A stretch of 64,000 bases of DNA from Allofrancisella frigidaquae (lineage in GTDB: Bacteria; Pseudomonadota; Gammaproteobacteria; Francisellales; Francisellaceae), in contig NZ_CP038017.1 in NCBI RefSeq assembly GCF_012222825.1, forward strand, positions 930,001 through 994,000. The letters run 5' to 3'. Both the position numbers and the translations under genes were made by a program. This document shows positions 1-8,481 of this stretch, in pieces. Below the pieces are notes generated by a model that worked only from the letters and a program-made list of their open reading frames with translations, did no database searches and had not been told where the DNA came from. Every line of letters starts with the position of its first letter. Within the stretch, counting starts at the first letter, position 1.

Positions 1-84
1 TTTCTTGACGCATTACCACTAAAAATCATCAAATCATCAGACATTTATAAAAAACCTCAATATACTTACACACCACAAAACTAA
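1..84 (+). CDS. C-terminal end of an upstream gene (partial)
   Basis: An open frame enters from the left edge and ends at TAA 82-84, giving 27 residues that finish KKPQYTYTPQN. It is followed directly by an AT-rich hairpin. Too little remains to name the protein, and it could be a chance open frame, although the hairpin just after the stop fits a real gene end. Confidence 0.45.
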   Translation, partial: FLDALPLKIIKSSDIYKKPQYTYTPQN

Positions 85-111
85 TTTTAATGCTTTTTAA
101 AAACATTAAAA
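85..111. terminator. AT-rich hairpin, possible bidirectional terminator
   Basis: TTTTAATG (85-92) pairs with CATTAAAA (104-111) around an 11-nt loop. An alternative stem GCTTTT/AAAAGC overlaps it. It lies between the left-edge partial gene and the convergent PQ-loop gene. The stem is weak, so the call is tentative. Confidence 0.35.
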
Positions 112-177
112 GCTAAAACCTCAAATTTTAATGAAATATTTTTATTGAGTTTTTTCTATTATTTGCTCCTGTCTAAT

Positions 178-804
178 TTATATGATACAAATTTGGCCCC
201 GGTTTTTATAGTAAAAATACTGCAAAATTTGGAACAAAAGCAGTATAGCTAAACTACAAGATACTATTACTGATAGAGTTGGCCAGCCCAAAAATATAGC
301 GCTACTTATATCACAAACTACGCTTACTGAAGATAGTGTTAAAAAAATTATACTAAATCCTTCAGCTTGTTTTTGACGATAATTTTTATATATTTGTGGC
401 AACCAATATATGTTATAGATAACTCCACTTATCGACCCTAATACTAGCAAATACTTAGAATCGAGGTTTTTATATAAAGCTACAGATATTACTAACAATA
501 AAAATGTTATTATAAATACTGTATGTGCAGCTATATATTTGTTTTTTCTATCATTTAAAATTTGAAATTGTTGAATAACTAAAAAACTTAATAAAATAAT
601 ATCTACTAACACATATTGCCATTGTAAACTAAAACCTACAGCATATATCAAATCAAAAGAGTTTGCTAAAATCATTAAAGAATGTGTCCACAAGCTTATC
701 TCAAAAGTTTTATGTTTAAACTGATTATGAACCATCTGAGGCAAGAAATGCACAAAATATATTATTAGAGAAATGTTTAAAGTTATAAAGCCTATGTTCT
801 GCAC
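178..804 (-). CDS. PQ-loop repeat membrane protein, candidate thiamine-related transporter
   Basis: The 208-residue protein consists almost entirely of hydrophobic segments (about seven) and has two PQ-loop motifs: FLPQM (PQ at 22-23) and WLPQIYKNY (PQ at 136-137). This is the two-repeat layout of the SWEET/lysosomal-transporter superfamily of small solute carriers. It starts at GTG (802-804), seven bases after AGGAG. That ribosome site lies in a hairpin (813-831) downstream of a TPP riboswitch (about 868-960), so expression should fall when thiamine pyrophosphate is plentiful. PQ-loop proteins carry many substrates; the riboswitch is the reason to suspect thiamine, its precursors or a related metabolite. 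Fold assignment is firm; substrate is inference. Confidence 0.8.
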   Translation of the reverse strand: MQNIGFITLNISLIIYFVHFLPQMVHNQFKHKTFEISLWTHSLMILANSFDLIYAVGFSLQWQYVLVDIILLSFLVIQQFQILNDRKNKYIAAHTVFIITFLLLVISVALYKNLDSKYLLVLGSISGVIYNIYWLPQIYKNYRQKQAEGFSIIFLTLSSVSVVCDISSAIFLGWPTLSVIVSCSLAILLLFQILQYFYYKNRGQICII

Positions 805-812
805 TAAAATTC

Positions 813-831
813 TCCTATTATATTAATAGGA
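813..831 (-). promoter_or_regulatory. Shine-Dalgarno-sequestering hairpin
   Basis: TCCTATTA and TAATAGGA form a perfect 8-bp stem with a 3-nt loop just before the GTG start at 804. One arm includes part of the AGGAG ribosome site. It is a natural expression platform for translational control by the upstream TPP aptamer. Confidence 0.6.
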
Positions 832-867
832 ATTTGCATGATCTTGGCCTTTCTACCAAAGGGTACC

Positions 868-960
868 AAACAAACTCCCTACGCTAATACTAATTAGATC
901 AGGTACAAAGGGTATCTCTCAGCTATTACTAATAAATTTATAAATAGCACCCCTGTTGTA
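868..960 (-). promoter_or_regulatory. TPP (THI-box) riboswitch aptamer
   Basis: Read on the minus strand, the conserved THI-box blocks occur in order: AGGGGTGCT, then CTGAGA, ATACCCTTTG, ACCTGATCTAATTAGTATTA and GCGTAGGGA, with a possible closing P1 stem. CTGAGA, ACCTGATC and GCGTAGGGA are the signature TPP-contacting elements of the family. The only downstream gene is the PQ-loop protein at 178-804. The exact ends of P1 are approximate. Confidence 0.93.
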
Positions 961-1111
961 AGCACCAATATAACATAAATAAAAAAGCATTTACATCCTA
1001 TATTCACCTCTGATAATTAGAAACATCTATTTATATAATAAACCTCATTATTTAGAATTTTCATCCAGAAAGTGGCTGTTGCTTGGAATTATATGATTTA
1101 AAGTATAAATT

Positions 1112-1747
1112 TTATTTACTCCAATGAGCATTTCCTCTAAGATAAACCGGAAACGTTTCTTGCGTTAGTTTATTGTTTTGTTTTTGTAAAAAATATTGTC
1201 TGTAAACATAGTCAATTAAATTACTAACATCAAGCTTAAAATCTGTTACCTCCGGTACCAGTTTTATTTGTTCAATAGCCTCACCCACCAAACTAAATCC
1301 TTGATACAATTCAGCTGAATACTCTTGTAGCTTATAAACATTCTCTAAAAACACATCATCAGTTTTTTTATTGTACAAGCCTAAATAAAAATCTCCCATT
1401 TTAGCATCTAAAACTACTGCTACTTTATCTGAATTAGTAGACGTACTTTTTGCAATAGCAAACATACTTGAGAAACCTACTATAGGAATATCCAACCCAA
1501 CTGCAAAAGCCTGAGCCACAGCAGCTGCCAAACGTACTCCTACAAAACTTCCAGGTCCTACACCGTATGCTATAAAATCTAGGTTTTTTTTATCAATACC
1601 TGCACTTTCAAAAACTTCTTTTATCATCTCTAAAAGAAACTTATTATGCTGACGAGGAATATATTTTGTATTAGAATAAGTCTTATCTTTAACTCTAAGT
1701 GCTAGTGAACAATAGGCACTTGAGGTGTCTAAAATTAAAAAATTCAT
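1112..1747 (-). CDS. tsaB: tRNA threonylcarbamoyladenosine biosynthesis protein TsaB
   Basis: TsaB is the inactive Kae1/TsaD-like partner that, with TsaD and TsaE, transfers threonylcarbamoyl to A37 of ANN-decoding tRNAs. The 211-residue protein opens with the ASKHA-type strand MNFLILDTSSAYCSLAL and has the family block GVGPGSFVGVRLAAAVAQAFA near residues 62-82. Length is close to the usual 220-230. It starts 5 bases after the nagA stop, so the two are probably cotranscribed. Confidence 0.93.
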   Translation of the reverse strand: MNFLILDTSSAYCSLALRVKDKTYSNTKYIPRQHNKFLLEMIKEVFESAGIDKKNLDFIAYGVGPGSFVGVRLAAAVAQAFAVGLDIPIVGFSSMFAIAKSTSTNSDKVAVVLDAKMGDFYLGLYNKKTDDVFLENVYKLQEYSAELYQGFSLVGEAIEQIKLVPEVTDFKLDVSNLIDYVYRQYFLQKQNNKLTQETFPVYLRGNAHWSK

Positions 1748-1752
1748 ATAAT

Positions 1753-2886
1753 CTAACTAATCACCTGTTTAACTTGATAATTTTTATCTAAAATAACAAA
1801 TTCAGCATCAAAACCTACTTTAAGTTGCCCTTTCTTTAAACCTAAAGATTTTGCCTGGTTTGTACTAGTCATTTTTACAGCTTCAAAAAGCTCACAACCT
1901 GAGAATTTTAACATATTAGCTAATGCTTTATTCATAGTTAGTACACTACCTGCTAAAACACCATTTTCTAACCTTGCTTGATTATGTTTAACAATAACTT
2001 TTTGCCCACCAAGCTCAAATATACCTTCTCCTGCTGCCTGAGCGGACATAGCATCTGTAATTAATGCTAGATTATTGCTTCCTTTAATCTCATATGCAAA
2101 TTTAACTGTATCTGGGTGAAGGTGAACGCCATCAACGATAAGTTCAGCTAGAACTTTTTTAGACATTAAAAGCGCTGTAGCTGCACCTGGATTTCGGTGG
2201 TCTATGGGACTCATTGCGTTAAAAAGGTGCGTTGCATGACTACAACCTTGATCTATAGCCTTCAAGGCTTGCGCCATCGTACAATTAGTGTGCCCTATTG
2301 AACTAATTATTTTTTGACTATTACAGTATGCTATAACTGCATCAGCATTTTCAATTTCTGGAGCAATAGTTATTTTTTTTATTAAATTATTAGATGCTTT
2401 ATGCCATTTAGCCAACTTATCGATATCTGCTTTTTGTAGATAATTAGGGTTTTGAGCACCAATTTTACCTGGAGAAATAAATGGTCCCTCTACATGAACC
2501 CCTAATATTTTTGCTGTATTTGTATGGTCAAGCTTATTATATTGAGCTATAACTTGCATAGCTTTTGTAATATGCTCATCTGAAGCTGTCATCGTAGTTG
2601 CAAGATAGCTTGTAACACCTTGGGCATATATAGATTTTGAAATAGTTTCTAGTGCTTCAATATTAGCATCCATAACATCAGCTCCTTTTGAGCCATGAAT
2701 ATGAATGTCTATAAACCCTGGTATCACAAAATCACTAGCTAAAAGTTGTATCACAGGCAGATTGTAATTACTTTGCTTTATATCTTCTGCAATAGTTTCG
2801 ATAACATTATTTCGAACTACTACATCTTTATACTCAAATGCTATATCACTATAAATCTTAGCTCCTTTGAGAATATAACTTTGCAT
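1753..2886 (-). CDS. nagA: N-acetylglucosamine-6-phosphate deacetylase
   Basis: NagA removes acetate from GlcNAc-6-phosphate in amino-sugar and cell-wall recycling. Amidohydrolase landmarks are the metal site HIHGSKG, the EGPFISP block with its metal-binding Glu, GHTNCT, HLFNAMSP, VDGVHLHP and LITDAMSA. I take the ATG at 2886, which begins MQSYILKGAKI and gives 377 residues as in other NagA proteins. An in-frame TTG at 2928 would add 14 atypical residues. It is divergent from rbgA and immediately upstream of tsaB. Confidence 0.92.
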   Translation of the reverse strand: MQSYILKGAKIYSDIAFEYKDVVVRNNVIETIAEDIKQSNYNLPVIQLLASDFVIPGFIDIHIHGSKGADVMDANIEALETISKSIYAQGVTSYLATTMTASDEHITKAMQVIAQYNKLDHTNTAKILGVHVEGPFISPGKIGAQNPNYLQKADIDKLAKWHKASNNLIKKITIAPEIENADAVIAYCNSQKIISSIGHTNCTMAQALKAIDQGCSHATHLFNAMSPIDHRNPGAATALLMSKKVLAELIVDGVHLHPDTVKFAYEIKGSNNLALITDAMSAQAAGEGIFELGGQKVIVKHNQARLENGVLAGSVLTMNKALANMLKFSGCELFEAVKMTSTNQAKSLGLKKGQLKVGFDAEFVILDKNYQVKQVIS

Positions 2887-2948
2887 AAAAAAACTCTTAT
2901 AGGTAAAATCTTTACTTATATTAACCAAATTTACAGTTTTTATCTATA

Positions 2949-3788
2949 ATGTTACATTGGTTTCCTGGTCATATGCACAAAGCGACTAAAGAGTTTCGCA
3001 AAAAAATGCCTTCTATAGATATAGCTATAGAAATAGTTGATGCACGTATTCCAGATTCAAGTAGCAATCATGTTTTAGAGCAAATAGTTGGTGATAAACC
3101 TATCATAAAGATACTATCTAAAAATGATTTGGCAGATCCTAATATAACTAAATTATGGCTGAATTACTATAAAGGTAATGCTATAGCTGTTGATACTCTA
3201 ACAGATAAAAATATAGTAAAAAAAATACTTGATCTTGCCCAAAAGAAACTACCTAATAGAGGAACGGCGCTAAAACCTATACGTGCAATAATATTTGGCT
3301 TACCTAACGTCGGTAAATCGACTATGATAAACAAATTAGCTGGCAGAAAAGTTGCAAAAACTGGTAATGAGCCCGCTGTCACAAAACTACAGCAACGTAT
3401 AGATGTCCACAAAGGTTTTATAATATTTGATACACCTGGAATTATGTTCCCAAGTCCTAAAAATGAGGCTAGTGGATTTAGAATCGCAAGTATAGGGTCT
3501 ATTAGAGATACAGCTATGGACTATGAGTCAACAGCTTGTTTTTTGATAGATTTTTTACTTAAGAATAGCCCTAAAGCTTTCCTTTACCGTCATGACGGTA
3601 TCGAGACAGACCAAAAACACCCTCTAGAAATATTAAAAGAAATCGCTAATACTAAAACTAACTTAAATATTAAGCAAGCTGCTAAAAATATAGTTCATGA
3701 TTATAGAAACGGACATTTCGGTAGATTATCCCTTGAGAATCCTGAAACAGCTATACTTGAAAAAGAGCAGCTACAACTAAAACCATAA
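2949..3788 (+). CDS. rbgA: Ribosome biogenesis GTPase (RbgA/YlqF family)
   Basis: This is a circularly permuted GTPase that acts in late assembly of the large ribosomal subunit. The motifs come in permuted order: G4 KNDL (about residue 58), then G1 GLPNVGKST (about 117) and G3 DTPG. The N-terminal WFPGHMHKA block is diagnostic for YlqF/RbgA. At 279 residues it is full length. It is divergent from nagA. Confidence 0.9.
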   Translation: MLHWFPGHMHKATKEFRKKMPSIDIAIEIVDARIPDSSSNHVLEQIVGDKPIIKILSKNDLADPNITKLWLNYYKGNAIAVDTLTDKNIVKKILDLAQKKLPNRGTALKPIRAIIFGLPNVGKSTMINKLAGRKVAKTGNEPAVTKLQQRIDVHKGFIIFDTPGIMFPSPKNEASGFRIASIGSIRDTAMDYESTACFLIDFLLKNSPKAFLYRHDGIETDQKHPLEILKEIANTKTNLNIKQAAKNIVHDYRNGHFGRLSLENPETAILEKEQLQLKP

Positions 3789-3867
3789 GATATTATAAAT
3801 TAACCCTTAAATGTAATATCAAGCTATTATATAATTTAGTAAGTAAATTAATTTGTAACTTGTATTT

Positions 3868-5598
3868 ATGTTTAACAAAGATGATTCCACTAAAGTGCCA
3901 AAAAAAATAGGGCCTATAATATTAACAAAAAAAAATATCATCAGAGTCTTTATTGCTATAGGGCTTATATTAGTTTTTATTAGTGGGCTTAACAGGTATT
4001 TTAGCTATAAGCATCAAGTTTTTTTAGAACAATATTCTACAGCTATAGCTGATATACAAAACAAAAATGAACAAGGATATAACCAAGCATATAAAATTTT
4101 TAAAAAATTAGCTGACTCTGATAAAGCAACAATTAAAGATTACTATTATTTAGGATACATGTATCAGTATGGGTTAGCCACAAACGAAGATTATTTCCAA
4201 GCGTATAAGTATTACCAAAAAGCCATTGATGATAAAAATCCTGAAGTTTACTATCAGCTAGCTATCTTATATAAAGATGGGCAAGGTGTTAATAAAAACG
4301 ATGAAAAAGCTATTAGTTATTTTACAAAAGCGTATAACTTAGGTGATACAAAAGCATTAATACCTTTAGATAAATTGCTCGAATCTAATCAAAAGCTTAT
4401 TCCCAAGGTAGAACCTAAGCTTTTATTTGAGACCTACTTAGCATATAAAGATGGTAAAATTCTAAAGACTAACAGTAGCAACCTAAAAGACAAATTTTTA
4501 CTTGCTGCTATTTCTAAAGGCTATGAACCAGCTTTAGCTATTCAAGCTGAAGATCTTGCTAGAAATGGGGACAGTAATCAAGCTTTAACACTATGGAAAA
4601 CTTTACTTTACAGCTCTAATCCTAAAATCTCTGCGTTAGCAAAGTCAAAAATACCAGAACTTCAGAATGTAATTCAAAAGCGTAATAAAGAAGAAGTTCT
4701 TATAAAAAGGTCTTTACAAAAAAAGCAATTTATAGAAGATTTATTAAAAAAAAGAGCCATTCAGAAACACATAAAGTACAAAAGACAAGTTGGTTTATCT
4801 ATACCAAAAAGACAAATTGAAAACCTAACCGGTTTAATGTACCTAAATTTATCTAACATAAACAAAGATTTCTTAGTAAACTTTCATAAAGAGATTGCTG
4901 ATATATATTTTAATAGTAGTCTTCTACCCAGCCCAACTAATTTGGATATAAGTTACACAAATAAACTCTTAGAATTAGCAAAGCTTAAGCATAATAAGTC
5001 TTCTCTATGGTTTAACTTCGATAACCAAACTGATGATAACAAATATGAAGGTTTAGTTTATTACTTCTATAATGATAAAAATCAATACTCCCAAGACTTA
5101 CTTAATATGATAATTATGCAAAAGCCCAAACCGTCTTCACTAATACCTAATATTAGTACTTTTGCGTTAAATAATAGACCCATACCTGATCCAATAACGT
5201 CTACTCCTACCTTAAATCCTGAAAATATCAAAAGGCCAATAGAACTATCACATGAAGAAAAAATCCAAAGAATGGCGATATTTGCTCAAAAAGGAGATTA
5301 CAAAGAATTTAATAAATTAGAAGAAGCTGCTGATGCTGGGGATGTATACGCTATTTATTACATTGGTAAATATTATTATGAAGAAAAAGAATATACTGAA
5401 GCTTTAAAATATTTTAATAAAGCTGCTGACGCCGGCTTCGGTAAAGCATATTACGAATTAGCTAACATCCACTATAATGAAGAGCAAAATAGCGTCCCAT
5501 ATAATGAAGAAAAAGCTATTAAATACTACCAAAAAGCTGCTGAATTAGGGATACGTAACGCTAAAAGTATACTGATGCTAATTAAATCAAATAAATAA
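3868..5598 (+). CDS. Membrane-anchored Sel1/TPR-repeat protein
   Basis: A 576-residue protein with a short N-terminal tail, one membrane segment at about residues 24-43 (VFIAIGLILVFISGL) and a large soluble part. Sel1-type repeats lie at about 80-165 (AYKYYQKAIDD, AISYFTKAYNLGD) and again near the C terminus (ALKYFNKAADAGFGKAYYE, AIKYYQKAAELG). The region between has a basic coiled-coil-like stretch near 270-310. Sel1 proteins are usually scaffolds, and in intracellular bacteria some are virulence factors. No specific role can be assigned here. It has its own upstream spacer and is probably monocistronic. Confidence 0.8.
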   Translation: MFNKDDSTKVPKKIGPIILTKKNIIRVFIAIGLILVFISGLNRYFSYKHQVFLEQYSTAIADIQNKNEQGYNQAYKIFKKLADSDKATIKDYYYLGYMYQYGLATNEDYFQAYKYYQKAIDDKNPEVYYQLAILYKDGQGVNKNDEKAISYFTKAYNLGDTKALIPLDKLLESNQKLIPKVEPKLLFETYLAYKDGKILKTNSSNLKDKFLLAAISKGYEPALAIQAEDLARNGDSNQALTLWKTLLYSSNPKISALAKSKIPELQNVIQKRNKEEVLIKRSLQKKQFIEDLLKKRAIQKHIKYKRQVGLSIPKRQIENLTGLMYLNLSNINKDFLVNFHKEIADIYFNSSLLPSPTNLDISYTNKLLELAKLKHNKSSLWFNFDNQTDDNKYEGLVYYFYNDKNQYSQDLLNMIIMQKPKPSSLIPNISTFALNNRPIPDPITSTPTLNPENIKRPIELSHEEKIQRMAIFAQKGDYKEFNKLEEAADAGDVYAIYYIGKYYYEEKEYTEALKYFNKAADAGFGKAYYELANIHYNEEQNSVPYNEEKAIKYYQKAAELGIRNAKSILMLIKSNK

Positions 5599-5720
5599 CA
5601 TTCTTGTATTAAATTTCTTGGTATTATACACAAAGTTAATATGCTGTTTAAGACATTGAATAAAATCAGCTTAAGTAGTAAGATTCTAAAAATTAATTTG
5701 AAAGCCTAAAAGGAAGTTAG

Positions 5721-6581
5721 ATGCTGGATTTAACCCCAGACGAGTTTTATAACGAAATTACCAAAAAAAACATTGGTGTATATACTAAACAAGAACAGAC
5801 TAAACTACAAAATAGTAAAATAATAATATTTGGTTTAGGTGGCGTTGGCGGTATGCAAGCAATATTATGTGCTAGAAGTGGTATAGGGCATATAAGTGGT
5901 GTTGATCCTGATATTTTTGAACTATCTAACATAAATCGTCAAATGATAGCCATGACTTCAACTATGGGTAAGTATAAAAGCCAATCAACTGAAGAATATC
6001 TAAAAGATATTAACCCTTTCCTTAGCACAAACTTTCATAACGTCAAAGTCACTGAAGAAAATGTTGATGAACTAATACAAGGTCATGATCTTGTGCTAGA
6101 AGCTCTTGATGATATGCCATCAAGAATAGTTGTCCACCGTGCTGCTAAAAAATTTGAAGTCCCTAGTATTTCGATGTCAGGAAGTCCCCCACATCGCGGA
6201 TTTGTATCTTCATTTTTACCAAATGGTATATCATACGAGGATGCACTTAATATACCTACTAAAGGCAAATCAATGTCTGACCCTGAAGTAGCAAATTTTG
6301 TTTGTGACATAAAAAAGAAGAGAGCTCAATATTCTGTTACACAAGGAGCTCCACAACAGTGGGCGGATGATTTCTGTAGCGGTAAAGCTGGTTGGATAAT
6401 CACCCCAATAAGAGCCAGTCTCATTGCTTCTTTTAGCTGTCATGAAGCTATACAGATATTAATAGGACAAAAACCACTAGCTGCTGCTCCTAAGGGTATA
6501 TATATAGATATGGATAATCTAACAAACCCTGTTCAAGTAATAAATCCAGAATATGGTTTTTGGGAAGCATATAAAATATAG
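5721..6581 (+). CDS. ThiF/MoeB-family adenylyltransferase, copy 1
   Basis: An E1-like adenylyltransferase: nucleotide site GLGGVGG (residues 38-44), acidic VDPDIFELSN and Arg of NINRQM (R73), which contacts ATP phosphate in ThiF/MoeB. There are no CXXC zinc pairs. A Cys in NFVCDIKKKRAQ lies roughly where some relatives keep their catalytic Cys. AAGGAAG precedes the ATG at a good distance. It is followed 16 bases later by a paralogue, then a hydrolase and a synthase-cupin fusion. No ubiquitin-like sulfur-carrier gene is nearby, so the acceptor is unknown. It is more likely pathway-specific than the housekeeping ThiF or MoeB. Confidence 0.85.
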   Translation: MLDLTPDEFYNEITKKNIGVYTKQEQTKLQNSKIIIFGLGGVGGMQAILCARSGIGHISGVDPDIFELSNINRQMIAMTSTMGKYKSQSTEEYLKDINPFLSTNFHNVKVTEENVDELIQGHDLVLEALDDMPSRIVVHRAAKKFEVPSISMSGSPPHRGFVSSFLPNGISYEDALNIPTKGKSMSDPEVANFVCDIKKKRAQYSVTQGAPQQWADDFCSGKAGWIITPIRASLIASFSCHEAIQILIGQKPLAAAPKGIYIDMDNLTNPVQVINPEYGFWEAYKI

Positions 6582-6597
6582 ATAAAGGAATTAGCTC

Positions 6598-7443
6598 ATG
6601 GAAAATATTGAAAAACAAATCTATGCAAGGAATATAGGTGTAATTACGGATCACGAACAAGCCAAATTAAAAAATTCTAAAGTTACTGTAATAGGTGCTG
6701 GTGGCGTTGGTGGTATTACATTAATAAGCTTAGCAAGGATGGGGTTTGGAAATATACAAGTTATAGATGGTGATGAGTTTGAGTACTCAAATATTAATCG
6801 ACAAATGTTATCAGGTGTATCGCGTATCGGCAAAAATAAAGCTCAATGTGCCAAAGAAACGATACTAGATATCAACCCAAACATACATGTCTCTATTCGT
6901 CAAGAGATGATGACCGAAGATAATATAGAAGAAATCATAATTGGTTCTGATCTGGTAATAGATGCTACTGATAACCTTGTTAGTAGAGTGATTATTCACA
7001 GAGCCGCTCAGAAGCTAAAAATACATTCTATTTGGATAGCTGTAACTCCTCCTTTTAGAGGAGGTGTAATGGTTTTTTCTGATAGGACTCCTGCATATGA
7101 GCTTGTATTAAATCATCCATCGTATGGTAAAAAGCTAACAGAAGAAATAAAAAAAGAAATATCTGCTATTAAAGATAGACGTGCAAAAATTTCTGTAGAG
7201 CATGGAGCTCTTGCTGACTGGGCAGATTCATATATAAATGGTAATGCTCCATGGGCTGTTATCTGCCCTGTTGCAAATATTGTTGGTATTTGTGCTAGTT
7301 TTGAAGCCTTTAAAATAATCCTAAATCGTAAAACCCTAAAGCCAGTTTATGCTCCAAACCTGCTTAAGATAGATATGGCTAAAACTACTATGATAGAAGA
7401 AATAACCCCAGAAAATGGAACTTGGGATAATGCTGAACTCTAA
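6598..7443 (+). CDS. ThiF/MoeB-family adenylyltransferase, copy 2
   Basis: A 281-residue paralogue of the preceding gene: GAGGVGG at 33-39, VIDGDEFEYSNINRQM with R68, then the shared block PPFRGGVMVF and a conserved C-terminal GALADWAD/WAVICPVAN segment. The Cys that copy 1 has in NFVCDIKKKRAQ is missing here (the block reads ISAIKDRRAK), so the two may have split roles or act as a heterodimer. Adenylation of a carboxylate is the family reaction; the substrate is unknown. The hydrolase start overlaps its 3' end, so the genes are translationally coupled. Confidence 0.85.
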   Translation: MENIEKQIYARNIGVITDHEQAKLKNSKVTVIGAGGVGGITLISLARMGFGNIQVIDGDEFEYSNINRQMLSGVSRIGKNKAQCAKETILDINPNIHVSIRQEMMTEDNIEEIIIGSDLVIDATDNLVSRVIIHRAAQKLKIHSIWIAVTPPFRGGVMVFSDRTPAYELVLNHPSYGKKLTEEIKKEISAIKDRRAKISVEHGALADWADSYINGNAPWAVICPVANIVGICASFEAFKIILNRKTLKPVYAPNLLKIDMAKTTMIEEITPENGTWDNAEL

Positions 7444-8479
7444 AAAACTCTCTAAAATATTTGCTTTTGCGTTAATTTGCTTGCTATTTGTGTTTGTTAC
7501 TTCACTTATAAGTAAGAATGCTAAAAACTCTAACTTGGTATCATCAGACTACTATATTAGTTATGGTACTCAAAAAATTCATTTAAAAGAAAAAAAACTT
7601 ACTACAAAAAATACCAAAGACGTAATTATGCTTATAAACCCTTTGAGTATCCCATCTATAGTTGCTTTTGATGTTCCTAATCATTCCCTTATGGATTCAC
7701 TAGCTGAGAGTGGCTATGATGTTTGGGCTATAGATTTTATTGGAGAGGGCAAATCCTCTTACCCTAAAATAATGCAAATAGATCCAGCACCAAAAGGCAC
7801 TTATCCACTACAGGCAACTCAAGCAATAAAACAACTAGATAAAGCTATAGATTTTGTACTTAACAAAACCCAGCAAAAGAATATGGCTATATTAGGCTGG
7901 TCTTGGGGTTCTGTAGTTGCAGCTATGTATACAACTGAAAATCCACACAAAGTAAGCCATCTGGTTTTATATGGGTCAATGTATTCCTCTCGTCTAGAAA
8001 AGCCTATAGAACCAATGTTTATCCAACCATTTGCTGGTATAAATGATGAATTTAATGAAGAGTTGCCAGACTACCAAAATATACCTTGGCAAATGATTAA
8101 ACATCACTGGCAAATGATGCTAAAAGATGATAAATCTATTGTTAGTGATCAAACTATAAATCAAGTTGGAAAAGCATATATCAACATAGATCCTGCTCCA
8201 TACATTCCAGATAGTTTACGTCGTCCTATGGGTCCTATGAAAGATTTGTATTCTATATGGAACGGCAAACCAATATATGATATCTCAAAGCTAACAACTC
8301 CTACATTAGTTATTTATGGTGACCAAGATTTATTTGCTGATAAAGAGTTGTACAGCAAATTAACTAATGTAAAAATTAAACAGGAAGTAAAAATAAAACA
8401 CGCAACACATTGGCTAATCTATGAAAAAGCCCGTGATCAATTTATTCAAACTATGTTAGATTTTTTAGATAAGAAATAA
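7430..8479 (+). CDS. Alpha/beta hydrolase, membrane-anchored or exported
   Basis: It has the catalytic elements of an alpha/beta hydrolase: the nucleophile elbow GWSWG (Ser158 from this start), the acid in YGDQDLFADKE and the His in HATHWLIYEK. The N terminus has a basic start then a hydrophobic run IFAFALICLLFVFVTSLI (signal anchor or signal peptide), so it probably acts at or beyond the inner membrane. I chose the ATG at 7430 inside the end of the ThiF copy 2 gene; an ATG at 7415 is also possible. Operon context suggests it finishes or releases the pathway product. Confidence 0.78.
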   Translation: MLNSKKLSKIFAFALICLLFVFVTSLISKNAKNSNLVSSDYYISYGTQKIHLKEKKLTTKNTKDVIMLINPLSIPSIVAFDVPNHSLMDSLAESGYDVWAIDFIGEGKSSYPKIMQIDPAPKGTYPLQATQAIKQLDKAIDFVLNKTQQKNMAILGWSWGSVVAAMYTTENPHKVSHLVLYGSMYSSRLEKPIEPMFIQPFAGINDEFNEELPDYQNIPWQMIKHHWQMMLKDDKSIVSDQTINQVGKAYINIDPAPYIPDSLRRPMGPMKDLYSIWNGKPIYDISKLTTPTLVIYGDQDLFADKELYSKLTNVKIKQEVKIKHATHWLIYEKARDQFIQTMLDFLDKK

Positions 8480-8481
8480 TT

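Noticed and set aside
3167-3412. Open frame antisense to rbgA
   Set aside because: Lies wholly inside a well-supported gene with all motifs on the other strand; like many other antisense frames here it is a by-product of coding bias.
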